From positions 1-41,022 of the forward strand of contig JAICDD010000009.1 of assembly GCA_020063625.1 (NCBI GenBank): a DNA stretch of 41,022 nt. The letters run 5' to 3'. The notes under the pieces were generated by a model. It worked only from the letters and a program-made list of their open reading frames with translations. It had not been told where the DNA came from and ran no database searches. Each line of letters starts with the position of its first letter. Position 1 is the first letter of the stretch. The translations under genes were made by a program, and so were the position numbers. Of the stretch, positions 25,128 through 34,816 are shown piece after piece. Source of the DNA: Fusobacteriales bacterium (GTDB lineage Bacteria > Fusobacteriota > Fusobacteriia > Fusobacteriales > Fusobacteriaceae).

Positions 25128-26024
25128 TTGAAATATAATGTACTTGGAGTAATTTTTAACGTTACTAAAAAAAGATATTTTTTTGAAATAAAAGAAGAGG
25201 ATAAAACTATTTATAAAAAAGGTGATCATGTTATAGTTGATACTGCAAGAGGTCAAGAACTAGGTACTGTTTATGCAGAAGCTTCTTTAAAAGATGAAAA
25301 AGAGCTTGTTTTACCTCTAAAACCTGTTATAAAAAAAGCTTCAAAAGAAGAGTATGATTATTTCTTAGAACTACGTAAAGAAGCTGATAGTGCTTTTGAA
25401 ATTTGTAAGAAAAAAATCTTTGAACATGAATTACCAATGAAATTAGTTACTTCTGAATATACTTATGATAAAAGTAAATTAATTTTTTATTTTACAGCAG
25501 AAGGAAGAATAGATTTTAGAAAACTTGTAAAAGACTTAGCTGCTATATTTAAATTAAGAATTGAACTTCGTCAAATAGGTGTAAGAGATGAGTCAAGAAT
25601 TTTAGGTAGTGTAGGGCTTTGTGGTGTCGAACTTTGTTGTAGAAAATTTATAAATAAATTTGATTCTGTATCTATTAAAATGGCAAGAGAACAAGGATTA
25701 GTAATAAATCCTTCTAAAATCTCTGGAGCTTGTGGGAGATTATTATGTTGTATAAAATATGAGTATTCTCAATATGTAGATGAATTAAAGAAATATCCTG
25801 CTGTTAATCAAGTAGTTGAAACTCCATTAGGTGCAGGTAAAGTAACTACTGTTAATCCATTAAATGATTATATGTATATTGATATTCCAGAAAAAGGAAT
25901 AAATAAATTTTCTTTAAGTGAAATTAGATTTGACTTAGAAGAAGCTAATTCATTAAAAAATAATCTTCACGACTCTGATATTGAAATTGATAAAGAGCTA
26001 TTAAAAAAATTAGAAGAGGAATAA
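25128..26024 (+). CDS. ricT: PSP1-domain protein RicT (YaaT)
   Basis: 298 residues with the PSP1 C-terminal domain. Conserved cysteines appear as GLCGVELCCRKF and SGACGRLLCCIKYEY, the ligands used by RicT in the Fe-S-containing RicA-RicF-RicT complex of Bacillus, which affects RNase Y and RNA maturation. RicA and RicF are not in the window. Start is TTG, 7 nt after AGGAGGA; no in-frame ATG is better placed. It is 2 nt upstream of the trmN6-like gene. Confidence 0.9.
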   Translation: MKYNVLGVIFNVTKKRYFFEIKEEDKTIYKKGDHVIVDTARGQELGTVYAEASLKDEKELVLPLKPVIKKASKEEYDYFLELRKEADSAFEICKKKIFEHELPMKLVTSEYTYDKSKLIFYFTAEGRIDFRKLVKDLAAIFKLRIELRQIGVRDESRILGSVGLCGVELCCRKFINKFDSVSIKMAREQGLVINPSKISGACGRLLCCIKYEYSQYVDELKKYPAVNQVVETPLGAGKVTTVNPLNDYMYIDIPEKGINKFSLSEIRFDLEEANSLKNNLHDSDIEIDKELLKKLEEE

Positions 26025-26025
26025 T

Positions 26026-26751
26026 ATGTCTTTTATAGAAAATGATGAATCATTAGATATTTTACAAAAAGTAGATAAAAAAATTATTCAAAAGAAAAAA
26101 GGATTTAGATTTGGTATTGATGCTGTTCTTTTAGCTAATAATATAAATATTGCTAATCCATCTAAAATATTAGATATTGGTACAGGAACAGCTATTATGC
26201 CCCTTCTTATTTCAAATAATAAAAATATTATACATATTGATGCTATAGAAATTCAAGAAGAGATTGCTAATATGGCAAAAAGAAGTATAAAATATAACTC
26301 ATTAGAAAACTTAATTAATATCTATAATATTGATATAAAAGAATTTCCTAAAAATAAAAAATATGATATAATTATTAGTAATCCACCATATATGAAATGT
26401 GAAAGTGGTAATATAAGTAGTAATATAACAAAGGCTATTTCACGTCATGAAATAAAATTAACTTTAGATGATTTACTTCAATCAGTTAAAGATTTACTTT
26501 TGTTAAATGGAAGTTTTTACTTAATATATCGAACTAATAGATTTTACGAAGTTATTACTAAATTAGAAAACTATAAATTACATCCAAAAGAAGTAAGATT
26601 TATATATACAAAACAAAATAGCAAAAATTCTGATTTATTTATTTTAGAATCAATAAAGGGAAAAAAAGGGGATTTTAAAATACTTGAACCTCTATACATA
26701 TTTAATGAAATGGGAGAGTATACAACTGAGGTCAAAACTTATTATGACTAG
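26026..26751 (+). CDS. trmN6: tRNA1(Val) adenine-37 N6-methyltransferase-like
   Basis: 241 residues. The start segment KKGFRFGIDAVLLANN and the AdoMet motif ILDIGTGTAIMPLLIS are followed by the catalytic NPPY motif (IISNPPYMKCES), typical of N6-adenine methyltransferases of the TrmN6/YfiC type. The substrate assignment follows the family; a related 6-methyladenine enzyme is possible. Its stop overlaps the ribosome site of the HD-GYP gene. Confidence 0.87.
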   Translation: MSFIENDESLDILQKVDKKIIQKKKGFRFGIDAVLLANNINIANPSKILDIGTGTAIMPLLISNNKNIIHIDAIEIQEEIANMAKRSIKYNSLENLINIYNIDIKEFPKNKKYDIIISNPPYMKCESGNISSNITKAISRHEIKLTLDDLLQSVKDLLLLNGSFYLIYRTNRFYEVITKLENYKLHPKEVRFIYTKQNSKNSDLFILESIKGKKGDFKILEPLYIFNEMGEYTTEVKTYYD

Positions 26752-26762
26752 GAGGTACTGAC

Positions 26763-28103
26763 TTGAAAGTTCTTATTTTTAGTGAAGAAAATTTCTCAAT
26801 TAATTCCCCTTTAAATTTTGAATTGTTATTTGTTAGGACTATTGAAGATTTATTAGAAAAACTTAATAATTTTAAAAATTTTGTTTTTAGTATTGTTAAA
26901 ATTGGAGTTAATTCAAAAAAAGTAGTTTCTATTTTAAATAAACATAATATACCTTTTCTAGCTCTTTATAACAATAATAAAGAGTTTGAAGATGCTGAAT
27001 GGTATTTAAAAAATGGAGCAAAATCAATAATAACTCATAATTTTCATGAAAATTTTAATATTGAACTAATAAAAAATTATTTAAATAATCATGAAAAAAA
27101 TGAATATAAATTACTTTATGAATTTACAAAAATTCTTAGATTAAATTTGGATATTGAAAATATTATATTACAAGTAGAAAAATTTATAAAAAATAGTTTT
27201 AATATTGATACTCTTTTTATAATAAAAGAAAAATATTACTACAATCAAAAAATTTTTAATAGTAAAAATGATTTAATCTTATCTAACTATAATAAATTTA
27301 AATTTTTAAAAGAATTTAATGAGGACAACTATTATATGCCAATTAATTTTGAAAAAGAAAATTTTTTGCTTTTACCTATTATAAGTAAAAATGATGTAGT
27401 TGGTAAAGTTTTATTATTTCGCCAAAAAACTATTTCATCAAAAGAATTGGAGTTATTAAATATTATTTTAAGTCAAATTGCAGTTGTTTGTAAGAATTAT
27501 TTTTTACTAGAAAGTAGTAAAAATCATTATTATAATATTGTAAAAGCTTTGATAAAAGCAATAGAAGCTAAAGATAAATACACAAAGGGACACACATCTA
27601 GAGTTGCAAGACTTTCAAAAGAGATAGCTATAATTCTTAATTTACCTAAAAATCGCATAGAAACTCTTGAAATGGCTGCTTTTTTACACGATGTTGGAAA
27701 AATTGGAATTAAAGATTCTGTTCTTTTAAAGCCAGGAAAATTATCAGAAGAAGAATATGAAGAAATTAAAAAACATCCGGAATTTGGTTTTGAGATAATT
27801 AAAGATATCGAAGGTATGAGTAAAATTGCAGAAATAATCAAATATCATCATGAAAGATGGGATGGCAAAGGATACCCTGAGGGGTTAAGAGGATTTCATA
27901 CTCTTCTTGAAGCTAGGATAATTGCTATTGTAGATTGTTATGATGCTATGACTTCTGCTAGACCTTATAGAAATGCACTTCCTCATGAAGTTGCTCTTGA
28001 AGAAATTAAAAAAAATAGTGGTACTCAATTTGACCCTATTTTAGCAAGGTTATTTATAAAAAATGAAAAAATTTTTAAAAAAATAATTTCAGAATTAAAT
28101 TAA
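26763..28103 (+). CDS. HD-GYP c-di-GMP phosphodiesterase with GAF-like domain
   Basis: 446 residues in three parts. Residues 1 to about 115 look like a degenerate receiver fold without an evident phospho-acceptor Asp. About 120-245 is GAF-like (FTKILRLNLDIENIILQVEKF). From about 255 comes a complete HD-GYP domain: KALIKAIEAKDKYTKGHTSRVA, HDVGKIGI, HHERWDGKGYPEGLRG, IVDCYDAMTSARPYR. All metal and signature residues look intact, so activity against c-di-GMP is likely. TTG start, 7 nt after AGGAGG, which overlaps the previous stop. Last gene of the radC operon, ending in a terminator. Confidence 0.92.
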   Translation: MKVLIFSEENFSINSPLNFELLFVRTIEDLLEKLNNFKNFVFSIVKIGVNSKKVVSILNKHNIPFLALYNNNKEFEDAEWYLKNGAKSIITHNFHENFNIELIKNYLNNHEKNEYKLLYEFTKILRLNLDIENIILQVEKFIKNSFNIDTLFIIKEKYYYNQKIFNSKNDLILSNYNKFKFLKEFNEDNYYMPINFEKENFLLLPIISKNDVVGKVLLFRQKTISSKELELLNIILSQIAVVCKNYFLLESSKNHYYNIVKALIKAIEAKDKYTKGHTSRVARLSKEIAIILNLPKNRIETLEMAAFLHDVGKIGIKDSVLLKPGKLSEEEYEEIKKHPEFGFEIIKDIEGMSKIAEIIKYHHERWDGKGYPEGLRGFHTLLEARIIAIVDCYDAMTSARPYRNALPHEVALEEIKKNSGTQFDPILARLFIKNEKIFKKIISELN

Positions 28104-28116
28104 ACATGTTACAATT

Positions 28117-28146
28117 AAAATGCCGAAATGATTCGGCATTTTTTAA
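28117..28146 (+). terminator. Terminator between the HD-GYP gene and uvrB
   Basis: AAAATGCCGAA-ATGA-TTCGGCATTTT, a perfect stem followed by T's. The uvrB ATG is only 21 nt further, with no visible promoter between, so uvrB must be reached by read-through or by a promoter inside the HD-GYP gene. Confidence 0.9.
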
Positions 28147-28167
28147 ATTTAAAAGTTAGGTGATATA

Positions 28168-30144
28168 ATGTTTAGATTAGTCTCAAATTTTAAAAAATCA
28201 GGTGATCAACCTGAAGCAATAAAAAAATTAAAAGAAAATATAGAATTTGGTCATAGACATCAGGTTTTACTTGGAGTAACTGGTTCTGGTAAAACTTTTA
28301 CAATAGCAAATGTAATAAGTGAAACAAATAAACCTGCATTAATTCTTGCACCAAATAAAACTCTTGCAGCACAACTTTATGCTGAATATAAAAAATTTTT
28401 TCCATATAATGCAGTAGAATATTTTGTTTCATATTATGATTATTATCAACCTGAAGCATATGTTCCAACTACTGATACATATATTGAAAAAGATAGTTCT
28501 ATAAATGAAGAGATTGATAAATTACGTCATGCTGCAACAGCTGCTCTTATGACTAGAAAAGATGTAATAATTGTAGCATCTGTTTCTGCTATTTATGGAT
28601 TAGGTTCTCCTGAAACTTATAGAAAAATGACTCTTTCTCTTGACCATAAAATTGGTGCTACTCGTAATCAAATTATTTCAAAATTAATAGAATTACGATA
28701 TGAAAGAAATGATTATGAATTTGAAAGAGGAAAATTTAGGGTTAAAGGAGATATTATTGATATATATCCTAGTTATATGGATACTGGATATAGACTTGAA
28801 TTTTTTGGCGATGATTTAGAAGAAATATCTGAAATTAATACTTTAACCGGTCAAAAAACAAGAAAAAATATAGAAAGATTTTCTTTACTTCCTGCTACAC
28901 ACTATCTTGCAGAAGAAAGTGATTTTGAAAATATTATTTCTAATATTGAAAAAGATTTAGAAGAACAAATAAAATTTTTTGAATCGAAAAATATGCTCTT
29001 AGAAGCTCAAAGAATTAAACAAAGAACAAAATATGATTTAGAAATGTTAAGAGGAGTGGGGTATTGCAAAGGAATAGAAAATTATAGTAGATACCTTACA
29101 AAGAAAAAACCTGGTGAAACTCCATTTACTCTTTTAGATTATTTTCCAAAAGATTATCTTATATTTGTAGATGAATCTCATATTGGAATACCTCAAATTA
29201 GAGGAATGTATAATGGTGATAGAAGTAGAAAAACTACATTAGTTGAAAATGGATTTAGACTCCCTTCAGCTCTAGATAATAGACCATTAAAATTTGAAGA
29301 GTTTTTAGATAAAGCTAATCAAATAGTCTATGTATCAGCTACTCCTGGAGATTATGAGCTTGAAGTAAGTAGTTGTATAGTGGAACAACTTGTTAGACCT
29401 ACTGGATTGATAGAACCTGAAATTGAAATACGAAAAACTCAAAATCAAATTGATGACCTTATGGAAGAGATACGTATAAGAAGTAAAAAAAAAGAAAGAG
29501 TTCTTATTACTACTCTTACAAAAAAAATGGCAGAACAACTTACCGAATATTATTTAGAATATGGAATAAAAGTAAAATACATGCATTCTGATATAGATAC
29601 CCTTGAAAGAATAGAAATTATTAGAGAACTTCGAAAAGGTAGTTTTGATGTATTAATTGGAATAAATCTTCTTAGAGAGGGATTAGATATACCAGAAGTT
29701 TCTCTTGTAGCTATATTAGAAGCTGATAAAGAAGGTTTTTTACGTAGTAGACGTTCTCTTATCCAAACAATGGGAAGAGCTGCTAGAAATGTAAATGGTA
29801 AAGTTATACTTTATGCTGATGTTATTACAAAATCTATGAATGAAGCAATAACTGAAGTAGAAAGACGTAAGAAAAAACAGATTGAATATAATAAAAAACA
29901 TAATATCAATCCTAAGTCTGTAATTCGAACTATTTCTGAAGAAGTTCTTAATCTTGATTATGGACTTGATTTAAAAGAAACTACAAAAGTAAAACAAGTA
30001 TTTAAATCTAAAAAAGATATAGAAAAAGAGATAGCAAAACTTGAAAAAGAGATAAAAATTTTATCAAAAGAGCTTAATTTTGAAAAAGCAATTGAAAAAA
30101 GAGATGAAATGCTAAATCTAAAAAAATTATTATTAGAATTGTAG
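28168..30144 (+). CDS. uvrB: Excinuclease ABC subunit B
   Basis: Damage verification subunit of nucleotide excision repair, 658 residues. Walker A GVTGSGKT, the damage-probing beta-hairpin [20 protein letters not shown], helicase motifs [26 protein letters not shown] and QTMGRAARN, and a C-terminal UVR domain ([15 protein letters not shown]) for UvrC. Start ATG with AGGTGAT. UvrA and UvrC are not in the window. Confidence 0.98.
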   Translation: MFRLVSNFKKSGDQPEAIKKLKENIEFGHRHQVLLGVTGSGKTFTIANVISETNKPALILAPNKTLAAQLYAEYKKFFPYNAVEYFVSYYDYYQPEAYVPTTDTYIEKDSSINEEIDKLRHAATAALMTRKDVIIVASVSAIYGLGSPETYRKMTLSLDHKIGATRNQIISKLIELRYERNDYEFERGKFRVKGDIIDIYPSYMDTGYRLEFFGDDLEEISEINTLTGQKTRKNIERFSLLPATHYLAEESDFENIISNIEKDLEEQIKFFESKNMLLEAQRIKQRTKYDLEMLRGVGYCKGIENYSRYLTKKKPGETPFTLLDYFPKDYLIFVDESHIGIPQIRGMYNGDRSRKTTLVENGFRLPSALDNRPLKFEEFLDKANQIVYVSATPGDYELEVSSCIVEQLVRPTGLIEPEIEIRKTQNQIDDLMEEIRIRSKKKERVLITTLTKKMAEQLTEYYLEYGIKVKYMHSDIDTLERIEIIRELRKGSFDVLIGINLLREGLDIPEVSLVAILEADKEGFLRSRRSLIQTMGRAARNVNGKVILYADVITKSMNEAITEVERRKKKQIEYNKKHNINPKSVIRTISEEVLNLDYGLDLKETTKVKQVFKSKKDIEKEIAKLEKEIKILSKELNFEKAIEKRDEMLNLKKLLLEL

Positions 30145-30155
30145 AGTGATTGAAT

Positions 30156-31370
30156 ATGTCTGAAAAAATATATAGTGTAAATGAATTAAATTTAAAAATA
30201 AAAAATTTTATTGATAATGAGATAAATTTTTATGACCTTTTTGTTAAAGGTGAAATTTCAAATATAAAATATTATAAAAGTGGTCATTTATATTTTACAT
30301 TAAAAGATGAAAACTCATCAATAAATTGTACAGCATTTAACTATCGTTATAAAAAAATATCTACTGATTTAAAAAATGGTGATTTAGTAAAAATATTTGG
30401 ACGTTTAAACTTTTATGAAAAAACTGGTCAAATTCAGCTTTTAGTTAGTTTTATTGAAAAGCAAGAAAAATTAGGAGCTCTTTTTGAAAAACTTGAAGAA
30501 TTAAAAAAAAGATATCGTGAAAAAGGGTGGTTTGAAATTGATAGAAAAAAGCCATTACCTTTTTTGCCTCTTAACATAGGAGTAGTTACATCTGAACATG
30601 GTGCTGCTATTCATGATATTATCAATACAACAAAAAAAAGATTTAATAATGCTAATATTTATTTATATCCTGCTAAAGTTCAAGGAGAGGGGGCTGATAT
30701 AGAGATAGCAAAAGGTATCAATGCTCTTTCTGAACTTGATTTTATTGATGTTATTATAGCTGGTAGAGGTGGAGGTAGTATAGAGGATTTATGGGCATTT
30801 AACGAAGAAATTACTGCTAAAGCTTTTTATTATTGTAAAAAACCTATTGTCTCTGCTGTAGGACATGAATCTGATTTATTACTTACAGATTTAATTGCAG
30901 ATAAAAGAGCTTCCACTCCTACACAAGCAATTGAAATAATACTTCCAGAAAAAAAATATTTTTATGAAATTTTAAATAATAAGTATTATACTTTAAATAA
31001 GATTATTAACAATAAAATTCTTTCTAAAAAGGAAAAATTAATTAATTATAAAAATAATTATACTCTTAATAATTTTAATAAACTAATTCAATTAAAAAAC
31101 GATATTTTAAATAATAGATACAATAAACTAAATACACTTATTGAAAATAAAATTAAAATTGAGAAAAAAACTTTGTTAAACAAAATAGATGTTCTGAAAA
31201 AAGTTAATCCTCTTTCTATATTAGAAAAAGGATACTCTATTGTTTACAAAGGTGAAAATATAATAAAAAGTATGAAAAATTTAAAAAATGATGATATAAT
31301 TAATATAAGAGTATATGATGGTGAATTTAAAGCTAAAATATTTGACATCAAAAGGAGTGACGATGAATAA
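30156..31370 (+). CDS. xseA: Exodeoxyribonuclease VII large subunit
   Basis: 404 residues. N-terminal OB fold (VKGEISNIKYYKSGHLYFTLKDE) and nuclease domain motifs: GVVTSEHGAAIHDI, IIAGRGGGSIEDLWAFNEE, IVSAVGHESDLLLTD and ADKRASTPTQAIE. A long coiled-coil (residues about 270-360) binds the small subunit in the family. The XseB small subunit usually follows; here a TPR gene overlaps by 8 nt instead. ATG at 30156 after GAGTGAT; a TTG 6 nt earlier is less likely. Confidence 0.94.
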   Translation: MSEKIYSVNELNLKIKNFIDNEINFYDLFVKGEISNIKYYKSGHLYFTLKDENSSINCTAFNYRYKKISTDLKNGDLVKIFGRLNFYEKTGQIQLLVSFIEKQEKLGALFEKLEELKKRYREKGWFEIDRKKPLPFLPLNIGVVTSEHGAAIHDIINTTKKRFNNANIYLYPAKVQGEGADIEIAKGINALSELDFIDVIIAGRGGGSIEDLWAFNEEITAKAFYYCKKPIVSAVGHESDLLLTDLIADKRASTPTQAIEIILPEKKYFYEILNNKYYTLNKIINNKILSKKEKLINYKNNYTLNNFNKLIQLKNDILNNRYNKLNTLIENKIKIEKKTLLNKIDVLKKVNPLSILEKGYSIVYKGENIIKSMKNLKNDDIINIRVYDGEFKAKIFDIKRSDDE

Positions 31371-32226
31371 ATTTTTAATATCTTTAATGTTTATACTAAT
31401 TTCTATATCTATTTTTAGTGAAAATACATCTACTGAATCATCAATTTCTATAAATAATTTTACAGAAAATAATGAATTTGCAGAAATTGATGAATTAATA
31501 AAATTAAATGATTATTATGGTGCATTATTTCTTCTTGATTCACATCTAGAAGATTTTCCAAATGACACAAATTTTATTATAAAAAAAATTAATATACTTT
31601 TGGAAATTAATAGAGTTTATGATGCTTTTGACCTTTCTAAAAAATTATTTGAAGATAATAAAACAGAAAAAACATATAAAGCACATTTAAATGTTCTTTC
31701 TAAATTAATTTCTATTGATAAAAACTATAAAGAAGAATATTATACTATTTCTAAAGAATATTTAGAAATAATTAATTATAATGATGCTAAGTTTATTTAT
31801 GAAGTAGGTAATAATTACATTAAAGATAACAAATATAACTCTGCATTAGAAATATTTCTAACAGATAAAAGTAATTATTATAAAAATGTCTTTGGTAGAG
31901 CTCTTATGTATAGATTTTTAGGTTATTATGATAAATCAATAGAAGAATATAAATATTTAATTAATAATTATCCTGAAATAAAAGAGAGTTATTTTGGAAT
32001 AGGTATTAGCTATAAACTAAATGGTAATTTTGCTGAAGCTGTAAAAAATTTTAATAAATATTTAGAATATAATAAAAGCGAAGAAGCATATGTAGCAATT
32101 GCAGAAATAGAAATTGCAAGAAATCGTTATAGTTCTGCAAAAGCTATTCTTGAATTAGCAAAAAAAGATTTTCCTTTATCAAAGCAAATTGAAAATCTTT
32201 TAATTGAAGTTTACTCAAATTTATAA
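31363..32226 (+). CDS. Secreted TPR-like protein
   Basis: 287 residues with a signal peptide (MNKFLISLMFILISISIFS) and several tetratricopeptide-like units, e.g. YDKSIEEYKYLINNYPEIKESYFGIGISYK and FAEAVKNFNKYLEYNKSEEAYVAIAEIEI. It resembles the TPR gene at 18347 in being a short exported repeat protein, but lacks the N-terminal beta domain. ATG at 31363 with AAAGGAG; the start overlaps the xseA stop by 8 nt, so translation is coupled. Role unknown; it sits between xseA and dprA. Confidence 0.78.
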   Translation: MNKFLISLMFILISISIFSENTSTESSISINNFTENNEFAEIDELIKLNDYYGALFLLDSHLEDFPNDTNFIIKKINILLEINRVYDAFDLSKKLFEDNKTEKTYKAHLNVLSKLISIDKNYKEEYYTISKEYLEIINYNDAKFIYEVGNNYIKDNKYNSALEIFLTDKSNYYKNVFGRALMYRFLGYYDKSIEEYKYLINNYPEIKESYFGIGISYKLNGNFAEAVKNFNKYLEYNKSEEAYVAIAEIEIARNRYSSAKAILELAKKDFPLSKQIENLLIEVYSNL

Positions 32227-32243
32227 TAAACTAGGGGGAATTT

Positions 32244-33299
32244 ATGTTAGAATTTTATAAATTATTAATTAATGGGATTGATTCAAAAACAATAACAAAA
32301 ATTATAGAGAATTATAATTCTTTAGACGAACTTTTTAATAAAGATGATACTACTATTTTAAAAAATTTAAATATTACAAATTTTACTCTAGAAAAAATAT
32401 ACAATAGTAGTAAAATTGATATTTCAAAAGAATTAGAAAGATTAGAAAAATTAAAAATAAAACTTATTTCTATTAATGACCCAAATTATCCTTTATTATT
32501 AAAAAATATTTCATCACCACCACCTTTTTTACATGTAAAAGGAAAGCTTAATTTTCCAGAGAAAACTATTGGTATTGTAGGAACTCGAAAAATGAGTGAC
32601 TATGGGAAAATGGCTACCGAAAAATTTACAAAAGGTCTAGTTGATGCTGGAGTTACTATTATAAGTGGTTTAGCTAGTGGTGTAGATGCTGTTGCTCATT
32701 CAAGAGCATTAAAATATAATGGTACTACTATAGGAGTAGTTGCAAATGGTCTTGATAAAATTTATCCTGAAGAAAATAGATTTCTTTGGGAAAAAATGGA
32801 AAATGAAGGAACAATAATAAGTGAGTATCCTTTAGGAACTGAACCATTTAGATGGAACTTCCCTGAAAGAAATAGAATAATAGCTGGACTTTCTAGAGGA
32901 ATATTGGTATGTGAAAGTTATAAAAAAGGTGGTTCATTAATTACAGCTAAAATTGCTCATGATGAAAATAGAGAAGTTTTTGCAGTGCCTGGATTTTTTA
33001 ATTATCCCTCTTTTGAAGGATGTAATCAATTAATTCAAAAAAACATTGCAAAACTTGTTATAAAAGTAGAAGATATCATTGAAGAGTTTGATTGGAATCT
33101 AAAAAAAGTAGATTTTGATTTAAATTTAAGTAAAAAAGAACTTATTGTTTATACTTCTTTACTTGTTCCTAAAACTTTAGATGAGCTTATTTTAGATACA
33201 AATTTAGACTTTAGAGATATTCTCATTCAAATTACACAATTAGAATTAAAAAATCTTGTTAAAAGTATTTCTGGTGGAAAGTATCAAAGAATAGAGTAG
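32244..33299 (+). CDS. dprA: DNA processing protein DprA
   Basis: 351 residues. N-terminal SAM-like helices, then the DprA Rossmann core: ISINDPNYPLLLKNI, IGIVGTRKMSDYGKMATEKF, ISGLASGVDAVAHSRAL, WNFPERNRIIAGLSRG, KKGGSLITAKIAHDENREVFAVPG and a C-terminal winged-helix domain (PKTLDELILDTNLDF). Loads RecA onto incoming single-stranded DNA in transformable bacteria; it is also widespread in bacteria not known to be competent. Start after AGGGGGA. Confidence 0.96.
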   Translation: MLEFYKLLINGIDSKTITKIIENYNSLDELFNKDDTTILKNLNITNFTLEKIYNSSKIDISKELERLEKLKIKLISINDPNYPLLLKNISSPPPFLHVKGKLNFPEKTIGIVGTRKMSDYGKMATEKFTKGLVDAGVTIISGLASGVDAVAHSRALKYNGTTIGVVANGLDKIYPEENRFLWEKMENEGTIISEYPLGTEPFRWNFPERNRIIAGLSRGILVCESYKKGGSLITAKIAHDENREVFAVPGFFNYPSFEGCNQLIQKNIAKLVIKVEDIIEEFDWNLKKVDFDLNLSKKELIVYTSLLVPKTLDELILDTNLDFRDILIQITQLELKNLVKSISGGKYQRIE

Positions 33300-33309
33300 G
33301 AGATTTAAT

Positions 33310-34299
33310 ATGAATAATCATTCAAAAGAGTATTTAAAAAACATCTATAAAAAAATGTTAAAAGAAAAAATAGAAAAAGATGTAGAAATTGCTCATTTAA
33401 ATAGGATTTTAGAATTGAATAAAATTTTAAATTTTAGTCTAGAACTAGATGAACTTTTATTAAATTTTTCATCTTTTCTTTATACTATAATTCCATTTAA
33501 ATCAATTATTTTTTATATAGATGAAAATAATATATATGATATAGTTCATATTAATGATGATTTTTCTCTTTTAAAAAGAGAAAAAAGTCTTAATTTTATA
33601 GAAAAACAAATAAAAATAGATTTTTTAAATAATATTAACAAAGATAACTGTTATTTAGATTATTTAATTCTTAAATTAGAACAAAAAAAAGATTCGCCAT
33701 TATTTTTTATAAAACATAGAGAAAATTGTTTTGATACAGAGACTACTAATTTAATTGAAAATTTTATTAAAATAATAAATCCGTATATTAAAAATGTATT
33801 AAATTATCAAAAAATTAATGATTTATCAAATATTGATAGCCTTACAAACTTATATAATAGAAGGTTTTTCTTTGATTATATAGAAAAAAGAAATTCTAAA
33901 AATTATTCTATTATTCTAGCTGATATTGATTATTTTAAAAAAATAAATGATACTTATGGACATCAAACAGGTGATGAAATCCTTAAAATAATTTCAAAAG
34001 AGTTTCAAACCCATTTTAGAGATAATGATATTATTTGTCGATATGGAGGAGAAGAGTTTTTAATTTATCTAGAACATACTTCTTTAGAAACAGCATTAAA
34101 TATTGCTAATAGAATTAGAGAAACTATTGAAAATCTTAATTATAATAATATTAATTTTACAATTAGTATGGGAGTTGCTGTAAATGATATTAAAAAACAC
34201 TCTAATATAGATGATGTCATAAAATCAGCTGATATAGCTTTATATATTGCAAAAAATAGTGGGCGAAACAGAGTTTGCTATTATAATTTAACTGAATAA
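33310..34299 (+). CDS. GGDEF diguanylate cyclase
   Basis: 329 residues. Residues 1-40 form a charged helix, about 40-165 are GAF-like (ILELNKILNFSLELDELLLNF), and the rest is a full GGDEF domain: DSLTNLYNRRFF, LADIDYFKKINDTYGHQTGD, catalytic GGEEF and an intact inhibitory I-site RDND five residues before it, then the terminal AKNSGRNRV. It should make c-di-GMP and be product-inhibited. Start with AGGAG. Its GAF lead-in resembles that of the HD-GYP protein at 26763, suggesting related sensory input. It sits between dprA and smg, which are usually neighbours. Confidence 0.94.
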   Translation: MNNHSKEYLKNIYKKMLKEKIEKDVEIAHLNRILELNKILNFSLELDELLLNFSSFLYTIIPFKSIIFYIDENNIYDIVHINDDFSLLKREKSLNFIEKQIKIDFLNNINKDNCYLDYLILKLEQKKDSPLFFIKHRENCFDTETTNLIENFIKIINPYIKNVLNYQKINDLSNIDSLTNLYNRRFFFDYIEKRNSKNYSIILADIDYFKKINDTYGHQTGDEILKIISKEFQTHFRDNDIICRYGGEEFLIYLEHTSLETALNIANRIRETIENLNYNNINFTISMGVAVNDIKKHSNIDDVIKSADIALYIAKNSGRNRVCYYNLTE

Positions 34300-34322
34300 T
34301 TTTCTTTTTTATAAAATCGGAC

Positions 34323-34351
34323 TTGATTTTTTATTAAGTTTTTATTATAAT
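34323..34351 (+). promoter_or_regulatory. Promoter of smg-topA
   Basis: TTGATT (34323-34328), 17 bp, TATAAT (34346-34351), in the 95-bp gap after the GGDEF gene. No terminator is visible before it. Confidence 0.75.
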
Positions 34352-34394
34352 TTAGAAACTAGTATTAATATTCTATTAAATAGAAAGGTTTAAA

Positions 34395-34802
34395 ATGAAA
34401 AAAGAAGAGAAATTTTTAGAAGTTTTAAGTGAAGTAATTGATACAATGCTTAATCCTTATGATCAAGATATAGAAAAACTTGAAAAATTAATTGTTGAAA
34501 AATTAATAAAAAAAGGATATTCATTACATGAAATCAATGATATTTTAGATGAAATATTTAAAACTATAAATAAAGAAAAAAATAAAACTGTATTTAGGAT
34601 GTTAAGTCCATTTGAACTTGAAAATCTTTCAGATAGTGCTCGTGATTATTTAATTAGCTTAAAAAATAAAATGATTATTTCTGAAGAAGAGTTTGAAGAT
34701 ATTTTAGATGAAATTAATTTTAGCTATTATTTTTTCGAGCTTGAGGACCTTAAAAAATTATTATCTTTAAAAGGAATATCTGAAAATATTACTATAAATT
34801 AA
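34395..34802 (+). CDS. smg: Smg/DUF494-like protein
   Basis: 135 residues, helical and acidic, with no membrane segment. Two repeating helical units occur: one around KLIVEKLIKKGYSLHEINDILDEIFKTI and another around LKNKMIISEEEFEDILDEINFS. This, with position between dprA and topA, matches Smg (DUF494), which is found in the same order in many proteobacteria. Function unknown. The call leans partly on gene order. Start with GAAAGG. Confidence 0.7.
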   Translation: MKKEEKFLEVLSEVIDTMLNPYDQDIEKLEKLIVEKLIKKGYSLHEINDILDEIFKTINKEKNKTVFRMLSPFELENLSDSARDYLISLKNKMIISEEEFEDILDEINFSYYFFELEDLKKLLSLKGISENITIN

Positions 34803-34816
34803 CAGGGAGGTTTACT

